From positions 1 through 41,619 of the IMG/VR virus record IMGVR_UViG_3300049482_000043: 41,619 nucleotides of DNA; one strand, written 5' to 3'. Of this stretch, positions 1 to 8,801 are shown piece after piece. Under the pieces are notes generated by a model, which saw only the letters and a program-made list of their open reading frames with translations, was not told the DNA's origin and made no database searches. The translations under genes were made by a program, and so were the position numbers. Numbering within the stretch: the first letter of the stretch is position 1; every line of letters begins with the position of its first letter. This stretch comes from a virus.

Positions 1-26
1 CGCTTGGCCGCCGCCTGCGCCTCGGT
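1..26. other. Inverted fragment at the left end (probable assembly chimera)
   Basis: These 26 bases are the exact reverse complement of 41459-41484 near the other end. They join the true sequence at a shared CGGT (23-26, also 41494-41497). A fold-back chimera at a 4-base microhomology would give this. The bases should not be treated as native left-hand sequence. Confidence 0.8.
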
Positions 27-148
27 ATGGGCCACAACAAGCCGCCAGAGGCAATGGCGAAGGAGCCCGAGAAGGCCGCGGAGAAGGCCGAGCGCACCAG
101 CAAGCCGTCTGAGGCGCAGCAGCGATACCGCGAGGCCGGCAAGTTCGC
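23..148 (+). repeat. Direct terminal repeat, left copy (126 bp)
   Basis: Identical to 41494-41619 with an offset of 41471. The same coding frame runs through both copies. This is what an assembler leaves when a circular or circularly permuted genome is linearised. It implies a unique length of about 41,471 bp. Confidence 0.9.
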
Positions 149-1100
149 CCGTGATCCGGCGAAGCCAGCCCCCGAGCAGCCGGCGGCCGAGGCGCGAGCC
201 ACGCCAGGACAGCAGCAGCTACCGCTGGAGCCGGCCAAGCCGGCCATCAAGCCGCTGGACGAGCGCGCGCCGTACCGCGAGCCGCCGGGGCGCTTCAGCG
301 AGCAGGCCAAGCAGGAGTGGCACTCCTCGCCCGAAAGCGTGCGTGGCGCCGTCTACCAGATGGCCCGCGAGTTCCAGGGCGCCTACGAGAAATACAAGGG
401 CGACCACACGGTAATGGAGGAACTGCGCCCCTATCAGGACCTCGTCACCAAGCAGAACACGTCGATCCGCAAGGCGTTGGATAACTACTACGGGATCGAG
501 CAGAAGATCCGCCAGGACTGGGTTGGCGGCATCGACATCGTTGTGCAGAACGTGGCGCGCGCCAACGGCTGGAAGCGTGCCGACGGCAGCCCCATCACGG
601 TTCAGGACTTCGCCCATCACGTCTTGAGCATGACGCCGGAACAGCACCAGATGTCGCGGCAGCAGAACAGCCAGACATCCGCGGAAATGCGGATCGGACA
701 ACTACACCAGCAGGTCGAGGAGCAGAACCAGATCCTGCGCCAGATGGTGTATCAGCAGAAGTTTGCCGGCACCCGCGCCGAGGTGGATAAGTTTGCCGAG
801 CAGCACCCGCGGTTCGACGAACTGGCCGATCAGATCAAACTGGAACTTGATCTTGGCTTCCCGTTGGAGCAAGCTTACGCTCGCGCGGATAAGCTTAGGC
901 CTTCCAGCGCACCACAGGCGGCTCAGACCCGCACACACTCGGCTCAGACCCGAAAGACCTCGATCAGCGGCGCTCCAGACGGCAACGGTGTTGCCACCAC
1001 ACGCCCCTCAGCCGGGCAGCGGCGCAACGGGGAAGCGAAACACCCAACGATACAGGAGTCGCTCGAGCGAGCGGCGCGCCGTGTCGGTAATGGCGTGTAG
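27..1100 (+). CDS. Scaffolding-like capsid assembly protein, C-terminal 357 residues
   Basis: This is the larger part of a gene whose real start is at 41264; the two pieces join in frame across the circle for about 435 residues. The protein is Ala/Pro/Lys/Glu/Gln-rich with long helical, coiled-coil stretches and no globular domain I recognise. The C-terminal part has the pattern FAEQHPRFDELADQIKLEL followed by LEQAYARADKL (about residues 250-290 of this piece), which I associate with short-tailed phage scaffold proteins. It lies directly before the major capsid gene, the usual place for a scaffold. The ATG at 27 is an internal methionine, not a start. The scaffold role is inferred from position and composition. 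Confidence 0.75.
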   Translation: MGHNKPPEAMAKEPEKAAEKAERTSKPSEAQQRYREAGKFARDPAKPAPEQPAAEARATPGQQQLPLEPAKPAIKPLDERAPYREPPGRFSEQAKQEWHSSPESVRGAVYQMAREFQGAYEKYKGDHTVMEELRPYQDLVTKQNTSIRKALDNYYGIEQKIRQDWVGGIDIVVQNVARANGWKRADGSPITVQDFAHHVLSMTPEQHQMSRQQNSQTSAEMRIGQLHQQVEEQNQILRQMVYQQKFAGTRAEVDKFAEQHPRFDELADQIKLELDLGFPLEQAYARADKLRPSSAPQAAQTRTHSAQTRKTSISGAPDGNGVATTRPSAGQRRNGEAKHPTIQESLERAARRVGNGV

Positions 1101-1153
1101 GGGGCTGTAACAACGCTCGTCCTGCGCGCCGGTAAATCGCAAAGGACTGAGCC

Positions 1154-2173
1154 ATGCCTATTCTTCCGGTTGGAACCGAAAGCAATATTCCCTATCAGCA
1201 GATCCTGTCGATGGCGATCGAGGATCGGTCATCGAGCTATCAGGATCTCGTCTCCGACAACAACGCACTTCTGGCGGTGATGCGTGACAAGGGCCTGTGG
1301 GAAACCTACAGCGGCCCGCGCATTCGTCAGACGCTGCAGATCGCCAAGCAAACCGCGCAGTGGTACTCCGGCTACGATGTTTTGCTTAACCCGGCGATCG
1401 ATCTGTTCGCCGACGCCTGGTTCGAGCCGAAATTTGTGGCCGTGCCCATCATCCTGTCGAACCAGGAGATCCTCAACAACGAGGGCCAGGCCCAGGTCAT
1501 GGCAGTGCTCTCCAGTTATATGGCCGCCGCTGAGCGAGCGCTGGAAGACGCCATGGACTCCGCGCTGCACGCTGCCGGCGGCGGCAAGCAGCTCACCGGA
1601 CTGCAGACGGCGATCCCGACTGCAAACACCACGGGCGTCTACGGCGGCATCGACCGCGCGCAAAACACCTGGTGGCAGACGCAGTACTTCAACGTGCAGT
1701 CGTATATGGCCGGCGTGACGCAAGTCACCTCGACCACCGTGCGTCCGCTGCTCAACCGCATCATGACGGCGCAGTCGAGAGGCAAGGACTACGCCGATCT
1801 GCTGCTGATGTCGCCGCAGCACTACGAGGCCTACGACGCCGCGACCATCGCCATCCAACGCCAGACCACCGGCACGCTTGGCAAGCTTGGCTTCTCGACG
1901 CTGGAATATATCGGCGGCGGCAAGCGCAGCACCATTGTGCTGGAAGGCGGCATCGGCTCCGACATGCCGGCCGACACCACCTACGGCCTGAACACCGACA
2001 GCTTGCGGCTGCGTTATCACCCGAGCCGTAACTTCGACAGTCTGTTCAAGGGGCAAGGCCAGATGCCAATTGATAAGGACGCCATAGCGCAATTTATTGG
2101 CTGGGCCGGCGAGCTCACAATGACGAACCCGAAGTTCAATTGGAAGATGTACGACCCGACGCCGGGTTCGTAA
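1154..2173 (+). CDS. Major capsid protein
   Basis: 339 residues, the right size for an HK97-fold major capsid protein of a short-tailed phage. The start follows an AAAGGA ribosome site. It lies right after the scaffold gene and before head-completion genes. The sequence fits known podoviral capsid proteins: an N-terminal helix, a long central helix with WYSGYDVLLNP, and a late segment with HPSRNFDSLF. A strong hairpin with a T run follows the stop, as expected for a highly expressed gene with controlled read-through. The capsid call rests on overall resemblance plus context; no catalytic motif is expected. Confidence 0.85.
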   Translation: MPILPVGTESNIPYQQILSMAIEDRSSSYQDLVSDNNALLAVMRDKGLWETYSGPRIRQTLQIAKQTAQWYSGYDVLLNPAIDLFADAWFEPKFVAVPIILSNQEILNNEGQAQVMAVLSSYMAAAERALEDAMDSALHAAGGGKQLTGLQTAIPTANTTGVYGGIDRAQNTWWQTQYFNVQSYMAGVTQVTSTTVRPLLNRIMTAQSRGKDYADLLLMSPQHYEAYDAATIAIQRQTTGTLGKLGFSTLEYIGGGKRSTIVLEGGIGSDMPADTTYGLNTDSLRLRYHPSRNFDSLFKGQGQMPIDKDAIAQFIGWAGELTMTNPKFNWKMYDPTPGS

Positions 2174-2219
2174 CTGATCTTGCGATCCGGTTTGTTGACG
2201 CGGGCTGGGTCGAAAGAGG

Positions 2220-2272
2220 GGCGGGTGCCGGGGCGTTTGATGGCCTTCCGGCGTCTTTGCATCCGCCTTTTT
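2220..2272 (+). terminator. Terminator-like hairpin after the capsid gene
   Basis: The arms GGCGGGTGC (2220-2228) and GCATCCGCC (2259-2267) pair over 9 bases with one G-T wobble. A smaller CCGG/CCGG pairing lies inside the loop, and TTTTT follows at 2268-2272. This looks like an intrinsic terminator between the capsid gene and the next gene, perhaps giving partial read-through. Confidence 0.6.
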
Positions 2273-2294
2273 AACAACAGGAAGGGCAAACGAA

Positions 2295-2996
2295 ATGGCT
2301 GTACCGAATGACAAGGGCGTGGTCGCGGTGTTCCGCAACGACGTCGTGAAAAACCCAGTCAAGTCGGCCGAAGCTGGTCGTCCAATATACGACGACGTCG
2401 AACTGGTCGAGCTTCGTCATCCCGGCTCGAAGGACGTTGGCGTGTATCCGGCCATGGAGGGATCGCACTGGGGCGACGACCCGGTCACGGGCGAGCACCG
2501 CCGCATCACCTTCGCCGAGCGGTTCAAGCAACAGTATCAGCAATTCAAGGCACACGACCGGCAGACCAAGTCAGGCACGCCGCTCGACTATCTGCAGTTC
2601 CTGACGGCAGCGAAGTGCGCCGAGCTTCGCGCGCTGAACATCTATACCGCCGAGGCCCTGGCGATCATCGACGGCAACGAGTTGAAGAACCTTGGCCCTG
2701 GCGGACGAGAGTTCAAGAACCAGGCCATCGCGTTTCTGGAGAGCAGCAGCGACATGGCGAAAGTCACCAAGCTGGAGGCCGAGCTTGAGGCGATAAAGGC
2801 ACGCAACCAGGTGCTGGAGGACGATCTCAGGGCGTTCCCGGCAGCCAAGGAGCCGCCAACCGAATACGACAGCATGACCGACGACGAGATCAAGGAACAC
2901 CTCAAGGCGCTCACCGGCATGATGCCGCGCGGCAACCCGTCACGCAGGACGCTCATTCGCATGGCGCAGGAGCAGAAAGGCAACGTGGCGGCATGA
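2295..2996 (+). CDS. Head-region protein of unknown function
   Basis: 233 residues, starting after an AGGAAGGG ribosome site. The N-terminal half is globular with many charged residues. Around residues 105-135 the stretch LRALNIYTAEALAIIDG precedes a coiled coil at about 150-185, and the C-terminal third ends in a basic segment. Similar proteins sit after the capsid gene in other phages, but their function is not known to me. The gene overlaps the following adaptor gene by 4 bases (ATGA), so the two are probably made together. A head assembly or minor virion role is inference from position only. Confidence 0.65.
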   Translation: MAVPNDKGVVAVFRNDVVKNPVKSAEAGRPIYDDVELVELRHPGSKDVGVYPAMEGSHWGDDPVTGEHRRITFAERFKQQYQQFKAHDRQTKSGTPLDYLQFLTAAKCAELRALNIYTAEALAIIDGNELKNLGPGGREFKNQAIAFLESSSDMAKVTKLEAELEAIKARNQVLEDDLRAFPAAKEPPTEYDSMTDDEIKEHLKALTGMMPRGNPSRRTLIRMAQEQKGNVAA

Positions 2997-3721
2997 CTAT
3001 CTTGTCGGTGGTGAAAGACGTTTGCATGGCAAACGGCGTCAACCCGCCGACAACGATGTTTGGCACATCAACCCAGCCTCGCACGCAGGCTGAGATGCTG
3101 TCGCTCGCCAATGAGACGGCGCAGAAAATTGCCTACGACGTCCGCGAGTGGCGTGCGTTGAAGTCAATTGCCGTGTTTGCCGGCCCTGGAGTTGTCGATC
3201 CGCCGCCAGCGATGCCGACCAGCCGTTTTGCCTTGCCGGCAGACTTCAAGCGGCTGCTGCTGACTTCCCAGGTCTATCCGTCTGTGTCTACGCGAACGCC
3301 CTTGAAGTTTGTGCCTGACGCCAACGAGTGGCTGCTGCGCAGGATAAACAACTATCAGGATGGTTGGGGCGAGTGGACGCTGATAGGCGACGAGATGCTG
3401 ATATTCCCAGTACTGTCCGTTGGGCAAAGCGTCACGTTTGCGTATCTGAACAAGAACTGCATCACACTAGCGTCTGGCGGGTTTGGCGATGCGTTCCTGG
3501 CCGATGGCGATGCGTTTCGTATCGACGAACGCCTGTTGAAACTTGGAATGATCTGGCAGTGGAAAGCCAACAAGGGAAGCCCATACGCCGAGGACATGGG
3601 TACCTATTCGGATGCTCTGGTAAACGTCGCTGGCGCCGACACGCCTGCCCCGATCATTGTTGATCGCGGTTGGGACAGAGGTTGGACGAGAGTGGCCAAT
3701 GCCAATATCATCCAGCAGTAA
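2993..3721 (+). CDS. Head-tail adaptor protein (P22 gp4 / T7 gp11-like role)
   Basis: 242 residues. It has the layout of podoviral adaptor proteins that dock under the portal: an N-terminal helical part beginning TILSVVKDVCMANG, a middle segment with FALPADFKRLLL, and a C-terminal part containing VTFAYLNKN and ERLLKLGMIWQWKANKG. Proteins with these features act as the ring between portal and nozzle. It overlaps the preceding gene by 4 bases and lies between the capsid and tail genes, which fits. The specific family name is an inference from pattern recognition. Confidence 0.7.
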   Translation: MTILSVVKDVCMANGVNPPTTMFGTSTQPRTQAEMLSLANETAQKIAYDVREWRALKSIAVFAGPGVVDPPPAMPTSRFALPADFKRLLLTSQVYPSVSTRTPLKFVPDANEWLLRRINNYQDGWGEWTLIGDEMLIFPVLSVGQSVTFAYLNKNCITLASGGFGDAFLADGDAFRIDERLLKLGMIWQWKANKGSPYAEDMGTYSDALVNVAGADTPAPIIVDRGWDRGWTRVANANIIQQ

Positions 3722-5267
3722 TTCGTTCAGCCCGCCTGCATTCAATGTAGCCCTGGAAGGTCCGCAGGGGCCGCCGGGACAGCCTGGACCGACAGGGCCA
3801 ATTGGGCCTCCCGGTGTAGACGGCGCAAATGGCTCACCTGGGGCGACTGGGCCACCCGGTGCTACTGGAGCTACAGGCGCCACTGGTGCTACTGGCGCCC
3901 CAGGCGCGCCTGGAGCAGGCACTCCCGGCACTGCACTGCCGTTAATGAACGGCACGGCGACAGTTGGCACCTCGACGCTGTTTTCGCGCGAGGAGCATGT
4001 TCATCCGAGCGATACCACCAAGCAGTCAACGGCGTTCACGCCGTCAGGGAATATCGCGGCCAGCACGATCTCTGGTGCGATAGCTGAGCTTGATACCGAG
4101 AAGCTCGCCAAGGCTGGCGATACGATGAGCGGGCTGCTCACATTGAGCGGTGATCCAGACACCGCGCTGAAGGCTGCCACCAAGCAATATGTTGACAACA
4201 GCATCAGAGCCTACGCCGCGCCGTTCGCGGCGATGGACAGCGGTATGCAGATCAACGGCTCGATGGAGGTTAGTCAGGAATATGGCACGACCGGAACACT
4301 TATTCCCATGCTGGCGTCCGGCAGTGGTTGGGGCAAATATATTATGGACGGCTGGAGGGTTGAAGGGAATGGCGGCGGAACTGGAAGCAATCTTGTTTGT
4401 CATTCGACCGGGCCAGCGACGGGAATTACCGGGTTTGCAAAATTCTTGCAGGTTTATCCTGATAACCACGGGTTCGTAATTAGCTCAACCACTGAAAATT
4501 GCGTAGTGCGCCAATTTATCGAGGGGTATCGCATTTCTCGGTTGGCGTTTGGAACGGCTGGTGCCCAGCCTGTAACGCTTGCGTTCTGGATCAATGTGCC
4601 AGTGGCGGGGCAGATGGGCATTACACTGCGGAATGCCGATGTATCGCGCAATATAACCAAAAACGTCACGGTGGCTGTCGGTTGGAATTTCAGGACAATA
4701 ACATTTCCCGGCTGTACGGACGGGACATGGGATAGCGGCAATGGCAAGGGACTGTGGATAGATTTTTGTTTGCTGACAGGTACGAGCGGCCTTGCTACGC
4801 CGGATGTATGGTCATCAACGGTTGGATTTGGATCAACCGGGCAGACAAATTTTCTAGCAGCCGCTAATGCGCCAGTTCAACTAACGGGAGTTGTCGTTCT
4901 CCCCGGCACGCAAGCACCCACCGCCGCGCAGTCGCCGCTGATCATGCGCCCGTATGATCAGGAGTTGCTGACGTGTCAGAGGTATTACCAAAAATTTTCT
5001 GATGCCAACTCGTTCCTATCGGTAAGCGGTTATGGTCTTGCTGGTTCACAACCGCAGTTTGCATTCCCGCTTGGGGTGGAAATGAGGACGTCTCCAACAA
5101 CAGCAATTCTTACGGGTACTTGGAGCGTTATAAACGCTAGTCAACCAGGGGTTCTTTTGCCGAGAGCGCGTTCTTTTGGGTTGTATCTCACGGTCACCGC
5201 TACCGGCACATTTCTTGCCAACAATAACGCTGCTGGCGCAGGTATAACGTTCGATGCGAGGCTGTGA
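3699..5267 (+). CDS. Collagen-like tail fibre or appendage protein
   Basis: 522 residues from the ATG at 3699. A TTG at 3657 would lengthen the overlap with the adaptor gene and adds 14 residues of unlikely sequence. Residues 21-74 are 18 uninterrupted Gly-X-Y triplets with seven prolines in the Y position. A linker and phage-fibre motifs follow (REEHVHPSD, AGDTMSGLLTLSGDP and a KQYVD segment). The rest is beta-rich and repeat-poor and resembles a binding head. Collagen triplets form trimeric stalks in many phage fibres. The protein is probably a trimeric receptor-binding fibre or a head fibre. Whether the prolines are hydroxylated is an open question, since a 2OG oxygenase is encoded at 34929. 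Confidence 0.8.
   Translation: MPISSSSNSFSPPAFNVALEGPQGPPGQPGPTGPIGPPGVDGANGSPGATGPPGATGATGATGATGAPGAPGAGTPGTALPLMNGTATVGTSTLFSREEHVHPSDTTKQSTAFTPSGNIAASTISGAIAELDTEKLAKAGDTMSGLLTLSGDPDTALKAATKQYVDNSIRAYAAPFAAMDSGMQINGSMEVSQEYGTTGTLIPMLASGSGWGKYIMDGWRVEGNGGGTGSNLVCHSTGPATGITGFAKFLQVYPDNHGFVISSTTENCVVRQFIEGYRISRLAFGTAGAQPVTLAFWINVPVAGQMGITLRNADVSRNITKNVTVAVGWNFRTITFPGCTDGTWDSGNGKGLWIDFCLLTGTSGLATPDVWSSTVGFGSTGQTNFLAAANAPVQLTGVVVLPGTQAPTAAQSPLIMRPYDQELLTCQRYYQKFSDANSFLSVSGYGLAGSQPQFAFPLGVEMRTSPTTAILTGTWSVINASQPGVLLPRARSFGLYLTVTATGTFLANNNAAGAGITFDARL
3759..3920 (+). repeat. Collagen Gly-X-Y coding repeat
   Basis: 54 codons encode 18 consecutive Gly-X-Y triplets, with a run of GAT triplets late in the block. 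This is a low-complexity, recombination-prone segment inside the fibre gene. Confidence 0.85.
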
Positions 5268-5542
5268 TGGCAGACTATCAACTCACCACCACCGACAGCG
5301 TCATCCGCACCGCAGACGGCGCGTGCATTCCAGCCGACTTGGCCAACCGCGACTACGTCGAGTATCTGGAGTGGATTGAAGATGGCGGTGTGCCTGATCC
5401 ATACGAGCCGCCGCCCGATGTGCCACCTGAGCCGACGACCGGGCAGACAATTATCTACGAACACGAGAACCGCATCCGTGCGCTGGAAGGCCAGCCGCCG
5501 CTGACACTGGTGGACTTCATAACCAAGGTTGATGCGCAATGA
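5267..5542 (+). CDS. Small fibre-associated protein
   Basis: 91 residues from the ATG at 5267, which overlaps the fibre stop as TGATG; a GTG three bases upstream is the alternative start. The chain is acidic with a Pro-rich centre (PDPYEPPPDVPPEP) and a C-terminal helix. The segment NRDYVEYLEWIEDGG resembles small proteins encoded directly after tail fibre genes, some of which act as fibre assembly factors. Its position between the fibre and nozzle genes, with 1- and 4-base overlaps, suggests it is made with them. The function is inferred from position. Confidence 0.6.
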   Translation: MADYQLTTTDSVIRTADGACIPADLANRDYVEYLEWIEDGGVPDPYEPPPDVPPEPTTGQTIIYEHENRIRALEGQPPLTLVDFITKVDAQ

Positions 5543-7233
5543 GTGGACACGCAGCATTCCGCCGTCAGCCCGTCCCCAGCGAGATGGCGGTTAGCTACCA
5601 GACGACGACGCTGCCGGCGCCGATCCGCGGCATCATCGAGGTAGAGAACTGGGCCTATGTCAAGCCCGGCTGCGCCAACGTCATCGACAATTGGTTTTGC
5701 ACCCAGAAGGGCCTGAAGCTTCGCGGCGGCACCGAGCGGTGGGCGCAACTGCCCGATCCGGTCGAGGTTGTGCGTTCCGGCTTCGACTATGTGAGCGGCA
5801 CCGTCAACCGCATGTTCTGCGCCACCGGCACGCGGATATTCGATGTGTCGTTTGCCGACAACCCGGTATTGCAGACAGGTGTTGGTACCGTCGCCAACGG
5901 CAACTTCAGCACGGCGCAGTTCGCCACCCAGGGCGGCGACTGGCTGCTCGCCGTCAACGACCTTGGCGACTACGTCCGCCGGTTCAATGGCACGATCTGG
6001 GAATACCTCAACACCGCCTATGCCGGGACACCGGGGCGCATCAAAGCTGTCGCGCCTGCACCGGCGGTTATCCAAGACGGACGCGGGTTGACCTACGTCT
6101 GGAAATACCGCGACCGGCTGTTCTTCATTCAGGGCGGCACCATGAACGCCTGGTGCCTGCCGACACACGCCGTTGCCGGCGACTTGATCAACATCCCACT
6201 GTCTGGCGCCGCCAAGCGCGGTGGCTCGCTGTTGTTTGGCGCAAGCTGGTCAACCGGCAACAGCGGCGACGGCATCGACGACAAGTGCTGCTTCTTCACC
6301 GATCAGGGCGAGGTGCTGGTGTTTACCGGCACCGATCCGACTGCCGTGGCCAACTGGAGCCAGGAAGGCCGCTACGACATCAGCAAGCCACTCGGCAAGA
6401 ACGGCCATCAGCAGCTTGGCGGCGACGTGCTGGTTATCACGGTAGACGGCATCGTGCCGCTGTCGGCGGCGATCCAGAAAGACGTGTCGGCACTGTCGCT
6501 GGCCGCCATCACCTACAACATCGAGCCGATGTGGATGCGTGAGCTAAGGACCAAGGATGTCTATCCCTGGACGATCGCCAAGTGGGACGAGGGCGACGCG
6601 TTGTTTGTTACGTTCCCTGGCGGCAGTACCCACGCCACCCAGACGGTGGGCGTCAGCAACCTGCACACTGGTGCGTGGTCGCGGTACGTTGGCTGGGACG
6701 CCATGTGCTTCATGCGCCTGCGCGGCAATTTGTTCTTTGGCACACAGGACGGGAAGATACAGCAGATCGAGAGCACCGGCCTCGACGATGCTCACTTTGA
6801 CGTTGGTTTGGCTAAAAACGTAGGCGATGCCTACGTCTGCAAACTGGTAGGCGGCTGGGAGATGTTTCAGTCACCGCCAAACCAGGTGACGTGGTTTCAG
6901 GCCCGTGCGGTGTTTTTCAGTTCCGGCAAAGAGACATTCGAGCCGCAGCTTGCCGCCACCACCGACTATGAGTTCAGAATACCGCCAGTCCCAAATGCCG
7001 GCGAGGACCCTGGCGTGCTGGACGTGTGGGACCAGGGGCTGTGGGACAACGCACTGTGGGACGCAGCCGGCGCCGGCCTTACGCCAGTGCGCAATACCAT
7101 GTGGGTATCGATCGGCGAGACGGGGTTCAGCCACGCGCCGATCGTGCAAGCCACCATCAGCCAGCAAGTGCGCCCTGACGTTGAGCTGGTTTCTATTTCC
7201 GCAACGTTCATTCGCATGGCAGCAAACGTATGA
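5539..7233 (+). CDS. Tail nozzle / packaged-DNA stabilisation protein (P22 gp10 or T7 gp12-like role)
   Basis: 564 residues. The N-terminus has the typical start of this class, with the line NWAYVKPGCANVIDNWFCTQ followed by GLKLRGG. The chain is almost entirely beta strand with repeating aromatic and glycine positions, consistent with the beta-propeller folds of podoviral nozzles. Such proteins form the hexameric tube closing the portal channel. It overlaps both neighbours by 4 bases (ATGA) and lies two genes after the adaptor, the expected order. I recognise the class with good confidence but cannot tell the gp10 lineage from the T7-type tube B. Confidence 0.75.
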   Translation: MSGHAAFRRQPVPSEMAVSYQTTTLPAPIRGIIEVENWAYVKPGCANVIDNWFCTQKGLKLRGGTERWAQLPDPVEVVRSGFDYVSGTVNRMFCATGTRIFDVSFADNPVLQTGVGTVANGNFSTAQFATQGGDWLLAVNDLGDYVRRFNGTIWEYLNTAYAGTPGRIKAVAPAPAVIQDGRGLTYVWKYRDRLFFIQGGTMNAWCLPTHAVAGDLINIPLSGAAKRGGSLLFGASWSTGNSGDGIDDKCCFFTDQGEVLVFTGTDPTAVANWSQEGRYDISKPLGKNGHQQLGGDVLVITVDGIVPLSAAIQKDVSALSLAAITYNIEPMWMRELRTKDVYPWTIAKWDEGDALFVTFPGGSTHATQTVGVSNLHTGAWSRYVGWDAMCFMRLRGNLFFGTQDGKIQQIESTGLDDAHFDVGLAKNVGDAYVCKLVGGWEMFQSPPNQVTWFQARAVFFSSGKETFEPQLAATTDYEFRIPPVPNAGEDPGVLDVWDQGLWDNALWDAAGAGLTPVRNTMWVSIGETGFSHAPIVQATISQQVRPDVELVSISATFIRMAANV

Positions 7234-8801
7234 GCATTGAAGACTTCATCAAGCTGCATTGGATGGCCGTCGAGCGCCTCGACTGCACCAGCCCGTTTGT
7301 CTGCTTCAATGACGGCGACGGCGATGGTGACGGTGGTGGCGGAGACGGTGGTGATGGCGGCGACGATGGCGACGATGGTGATGATGGCGATGATGGCGGA
7401 GACGATGAAGGCGGCGAGGGCGAAGCAGGTGCAGAGGGTGAAGCAGGCGCAGAAGGCGAAGCGGGTGGTGAGGGTGCAGAAGGAGAGGTAGAAGGCAATG
7501 AGGCTGCTTCAGACATCGATGCCGATCCTGAGTCTGACTTTGACTTCAGCGACGATCCTGGCGGGTATGGCGCTAATGCTCAGGGCAGCCTTGCAGACCT
7601 TCCTGGGGGAGTTCCAGAGACAACGACAGAAGTGCCAGAGACAACGACAGACGTGCCAGAGACAACATTTGATGTTCCAGAGATCGAAGTTGTAGGCGGC
7701 GGGCCAGCCGCTGGTGCAGCCGGCCCGGGCGGCCAGGGCGGTCACGGCGGTGAACCGGACGATGAGGGCACCGCGTCTGGAGGCTTTGGCGGGTTCGGTG
7801 GCTTTGGCGGACTAGGTGACATTGCCGGCGGGTTAGGTGGGTTTGTTGGCAGTGCCGGCGCCGCAGAGTTGGGGCCAGCACTTGATCCGTTTGGGACAAA
7901 AGACCCAAGCAAGGATCAAAGCAGGCCTGGGTTCTCCAACCCGCAGAACGCGCCGCCGGTATCGTTGCCGAATACGATCACGTTGCCACCGTTGCCCACG
8001 ATCAACATCAGCAACAGGTCAAGTCGGGGGACGCAGACCGGCCCTACTGGGCGCGGAACATCACCGACAACCGATCCGTTCGATCAACTCAACGATATGG
8101 ACCTGGGCGGCTTGGGCGATCGTGGCGGCAGCCTTGGTGTCGGGTCGAGTCTGGGCCTGCCATCGCAAGACCCGCGCGCCATTCCTGCTGATCGATCGGC
8201 TGGGGCCAGTTTTGGGCAGCCAGAAATTGTCGTCAACGCTTTGCCGCAGGCGTTACCGGGGCTCGGGCGAGGCGTTCGGACATTCTCTTATGCTCGCGAC
8301 TCATCGAACCGGGACAAGATCGAAAGCCCGTCCTTATCCGTTAGCCGTGGGTATGTGGCTGCAAGAGAAAACCCAGATTTTCAGTTTGGGTTTGACGTTC
8401 CTGATCCGCAGTCGCCGCCATCACAGTCACCGCAAACCGTAGCCAATGTTGGTGCAACTCCTAACACGGGGTTTCCAGATCCTGGGCCGTTGCAGATTGA
8501 GGTGACCACAAACAATCCAGTAGCTGGGTTGCCGGAAACAGGGCCAGCCGTAGCCGGAACACCAGGAGCAGCGCCCGGAGGCGTGGCCGGAGCAGCGCCC
8601 GGAGGCGTGGCCGGAGCAACGCCTGGAGGCGTAGCTGGAGTGGACCTAGGAGGTATGGCTGGAGCGTCGCCAGACTTTGGCGGTGGCGGGCCAATTACGC
8701 CAGAGGTGGTGATGGCTCTGCGTAAAAAGCAGGAACAGGAAAAGAGAGACGCCATTGCCGCGTCAATTATGGGACAGCCTGGCGGAGGCATGTTCGGATG
8801 A
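7230..8801 (+). CDS. Acidic Gly/Asp-rich repetitive virion-region protein
   Basis: 523 residues of mostly disordered, repetitive sequence. A 27-residue ordered start is followed by a Gly/Asp tract (about residues 28-62) and a Glu/Ala/Gly tract to about residue 90. Three to four seven-residue units of the type PETTTEV follow (about 129-150), then Gly-rich linkers, and near residues 450-480 an eight-residue unit of the type GAAPGGVA. The C-terminus has a short charged helix (ALRKKQEQEKRDAIAAS). It sits between the nozzle and ejection genes with ATGA overlaps on both sides. I do not recognise a family. A disordered linker, a Ca2+-binding Asp-rich segment or a DNA-mimic role are all possible and untested. 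Confidence 0.7.
   Translation: MSIEDFIKLHWMAVERLDCTSPFVCFNDGDGDGDGGGGDGGDGGDDGDDGDDGDDGGDDEGGEGEAGAEGEAGAEGEAGGEGAEGEVEGNEAASDIDADPESDFDFSDDPGGYGANAQGSLADLPGGVPETTTEVPETTTDVPETTFDVPEIEVVGGGPAAGAAGPGGQGGHGGEPDDEGTASGGFGGFGGFGGLGDIAGGLGGFVGSAGAAELGPALDPFGTKDPSKDQSRPGFSNPQNAPPVSLPNTITLPPLPTINISNRSSRGTQTGPTGRGTSPTTDPFDQLNDMDLGGLGDRGGSLGVGSSLGLPSQDPRAIPADRSAGASFGQPEIVVNALPQALPGLGRGVRTFSYARDSSNRDKIESPSLSVSRGYVAARENPDFQFGFDVPDPQSPPSQSPQTVANVGATPNTGFPDPGPLQIEVTTNNPVAGLPETGPAVAGTPGAAPGGVAGAAPGGVAGATPGGVAGVDLGGMAGASPDFGGGGPITPEVVMALRKKQEQEKRDAIAASIMGQPGGGMFG
7311..7411 (+). repeat. Gly-Asp coding microrepeat
   Basis: An irregular array of GGCGAT/GGCGAC-type hexamers encodes alternating Gly and Asp. 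Such tracts change length easily by slippage. Confidence 0.75.
7611..7688 (+). repeat. 21-bp tandem repeat
   Basis: Three to four copies of a 21-base unit related to GTGCCAGAGACAACGACAGA encode PETTTEV-type heptads. The last copy is degenerate. Confidence 0.7.
8567..8640 (+). repeat. 24-bp tandem repeat
   Basis: About three copies of a 24-base unit beginning GGAGCAGCGCCCGGAGGCGT encode GAAPGGVA octads. The first two units are nearly identical, which suggests recent duplication. Confidence 0.7.

Noticed and set aside
27-29. ATG at 27 as the start of the first gene
   Set aside because: The same ATG at 41498 is internal to an open frame that starts at 41264 with a coupled start; 27 is a methionine inside the scaffold gene.
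1229-2362. Long leftward frame opposite the capsid gene
   Set aside because: It mirrors codon bias of the capsid gene on the other strand, has no ribosome site and resembles no protein; the same holds for other long opposite-strand frames in this GC-rich sequence.
3657-3698. TTG start for the collagen-like fibre
   Set aside because: It would deepen the overlap with the adaptor gene; the ATG at 3699 gives a normal fibre N-terminus.
7311-7411. CRISPR or regulatory repeat array
   Set aside because: The repeats are in frame and encode Gly-Asp; no spacers are present. No CRISPR array is seen anywhere in the window.
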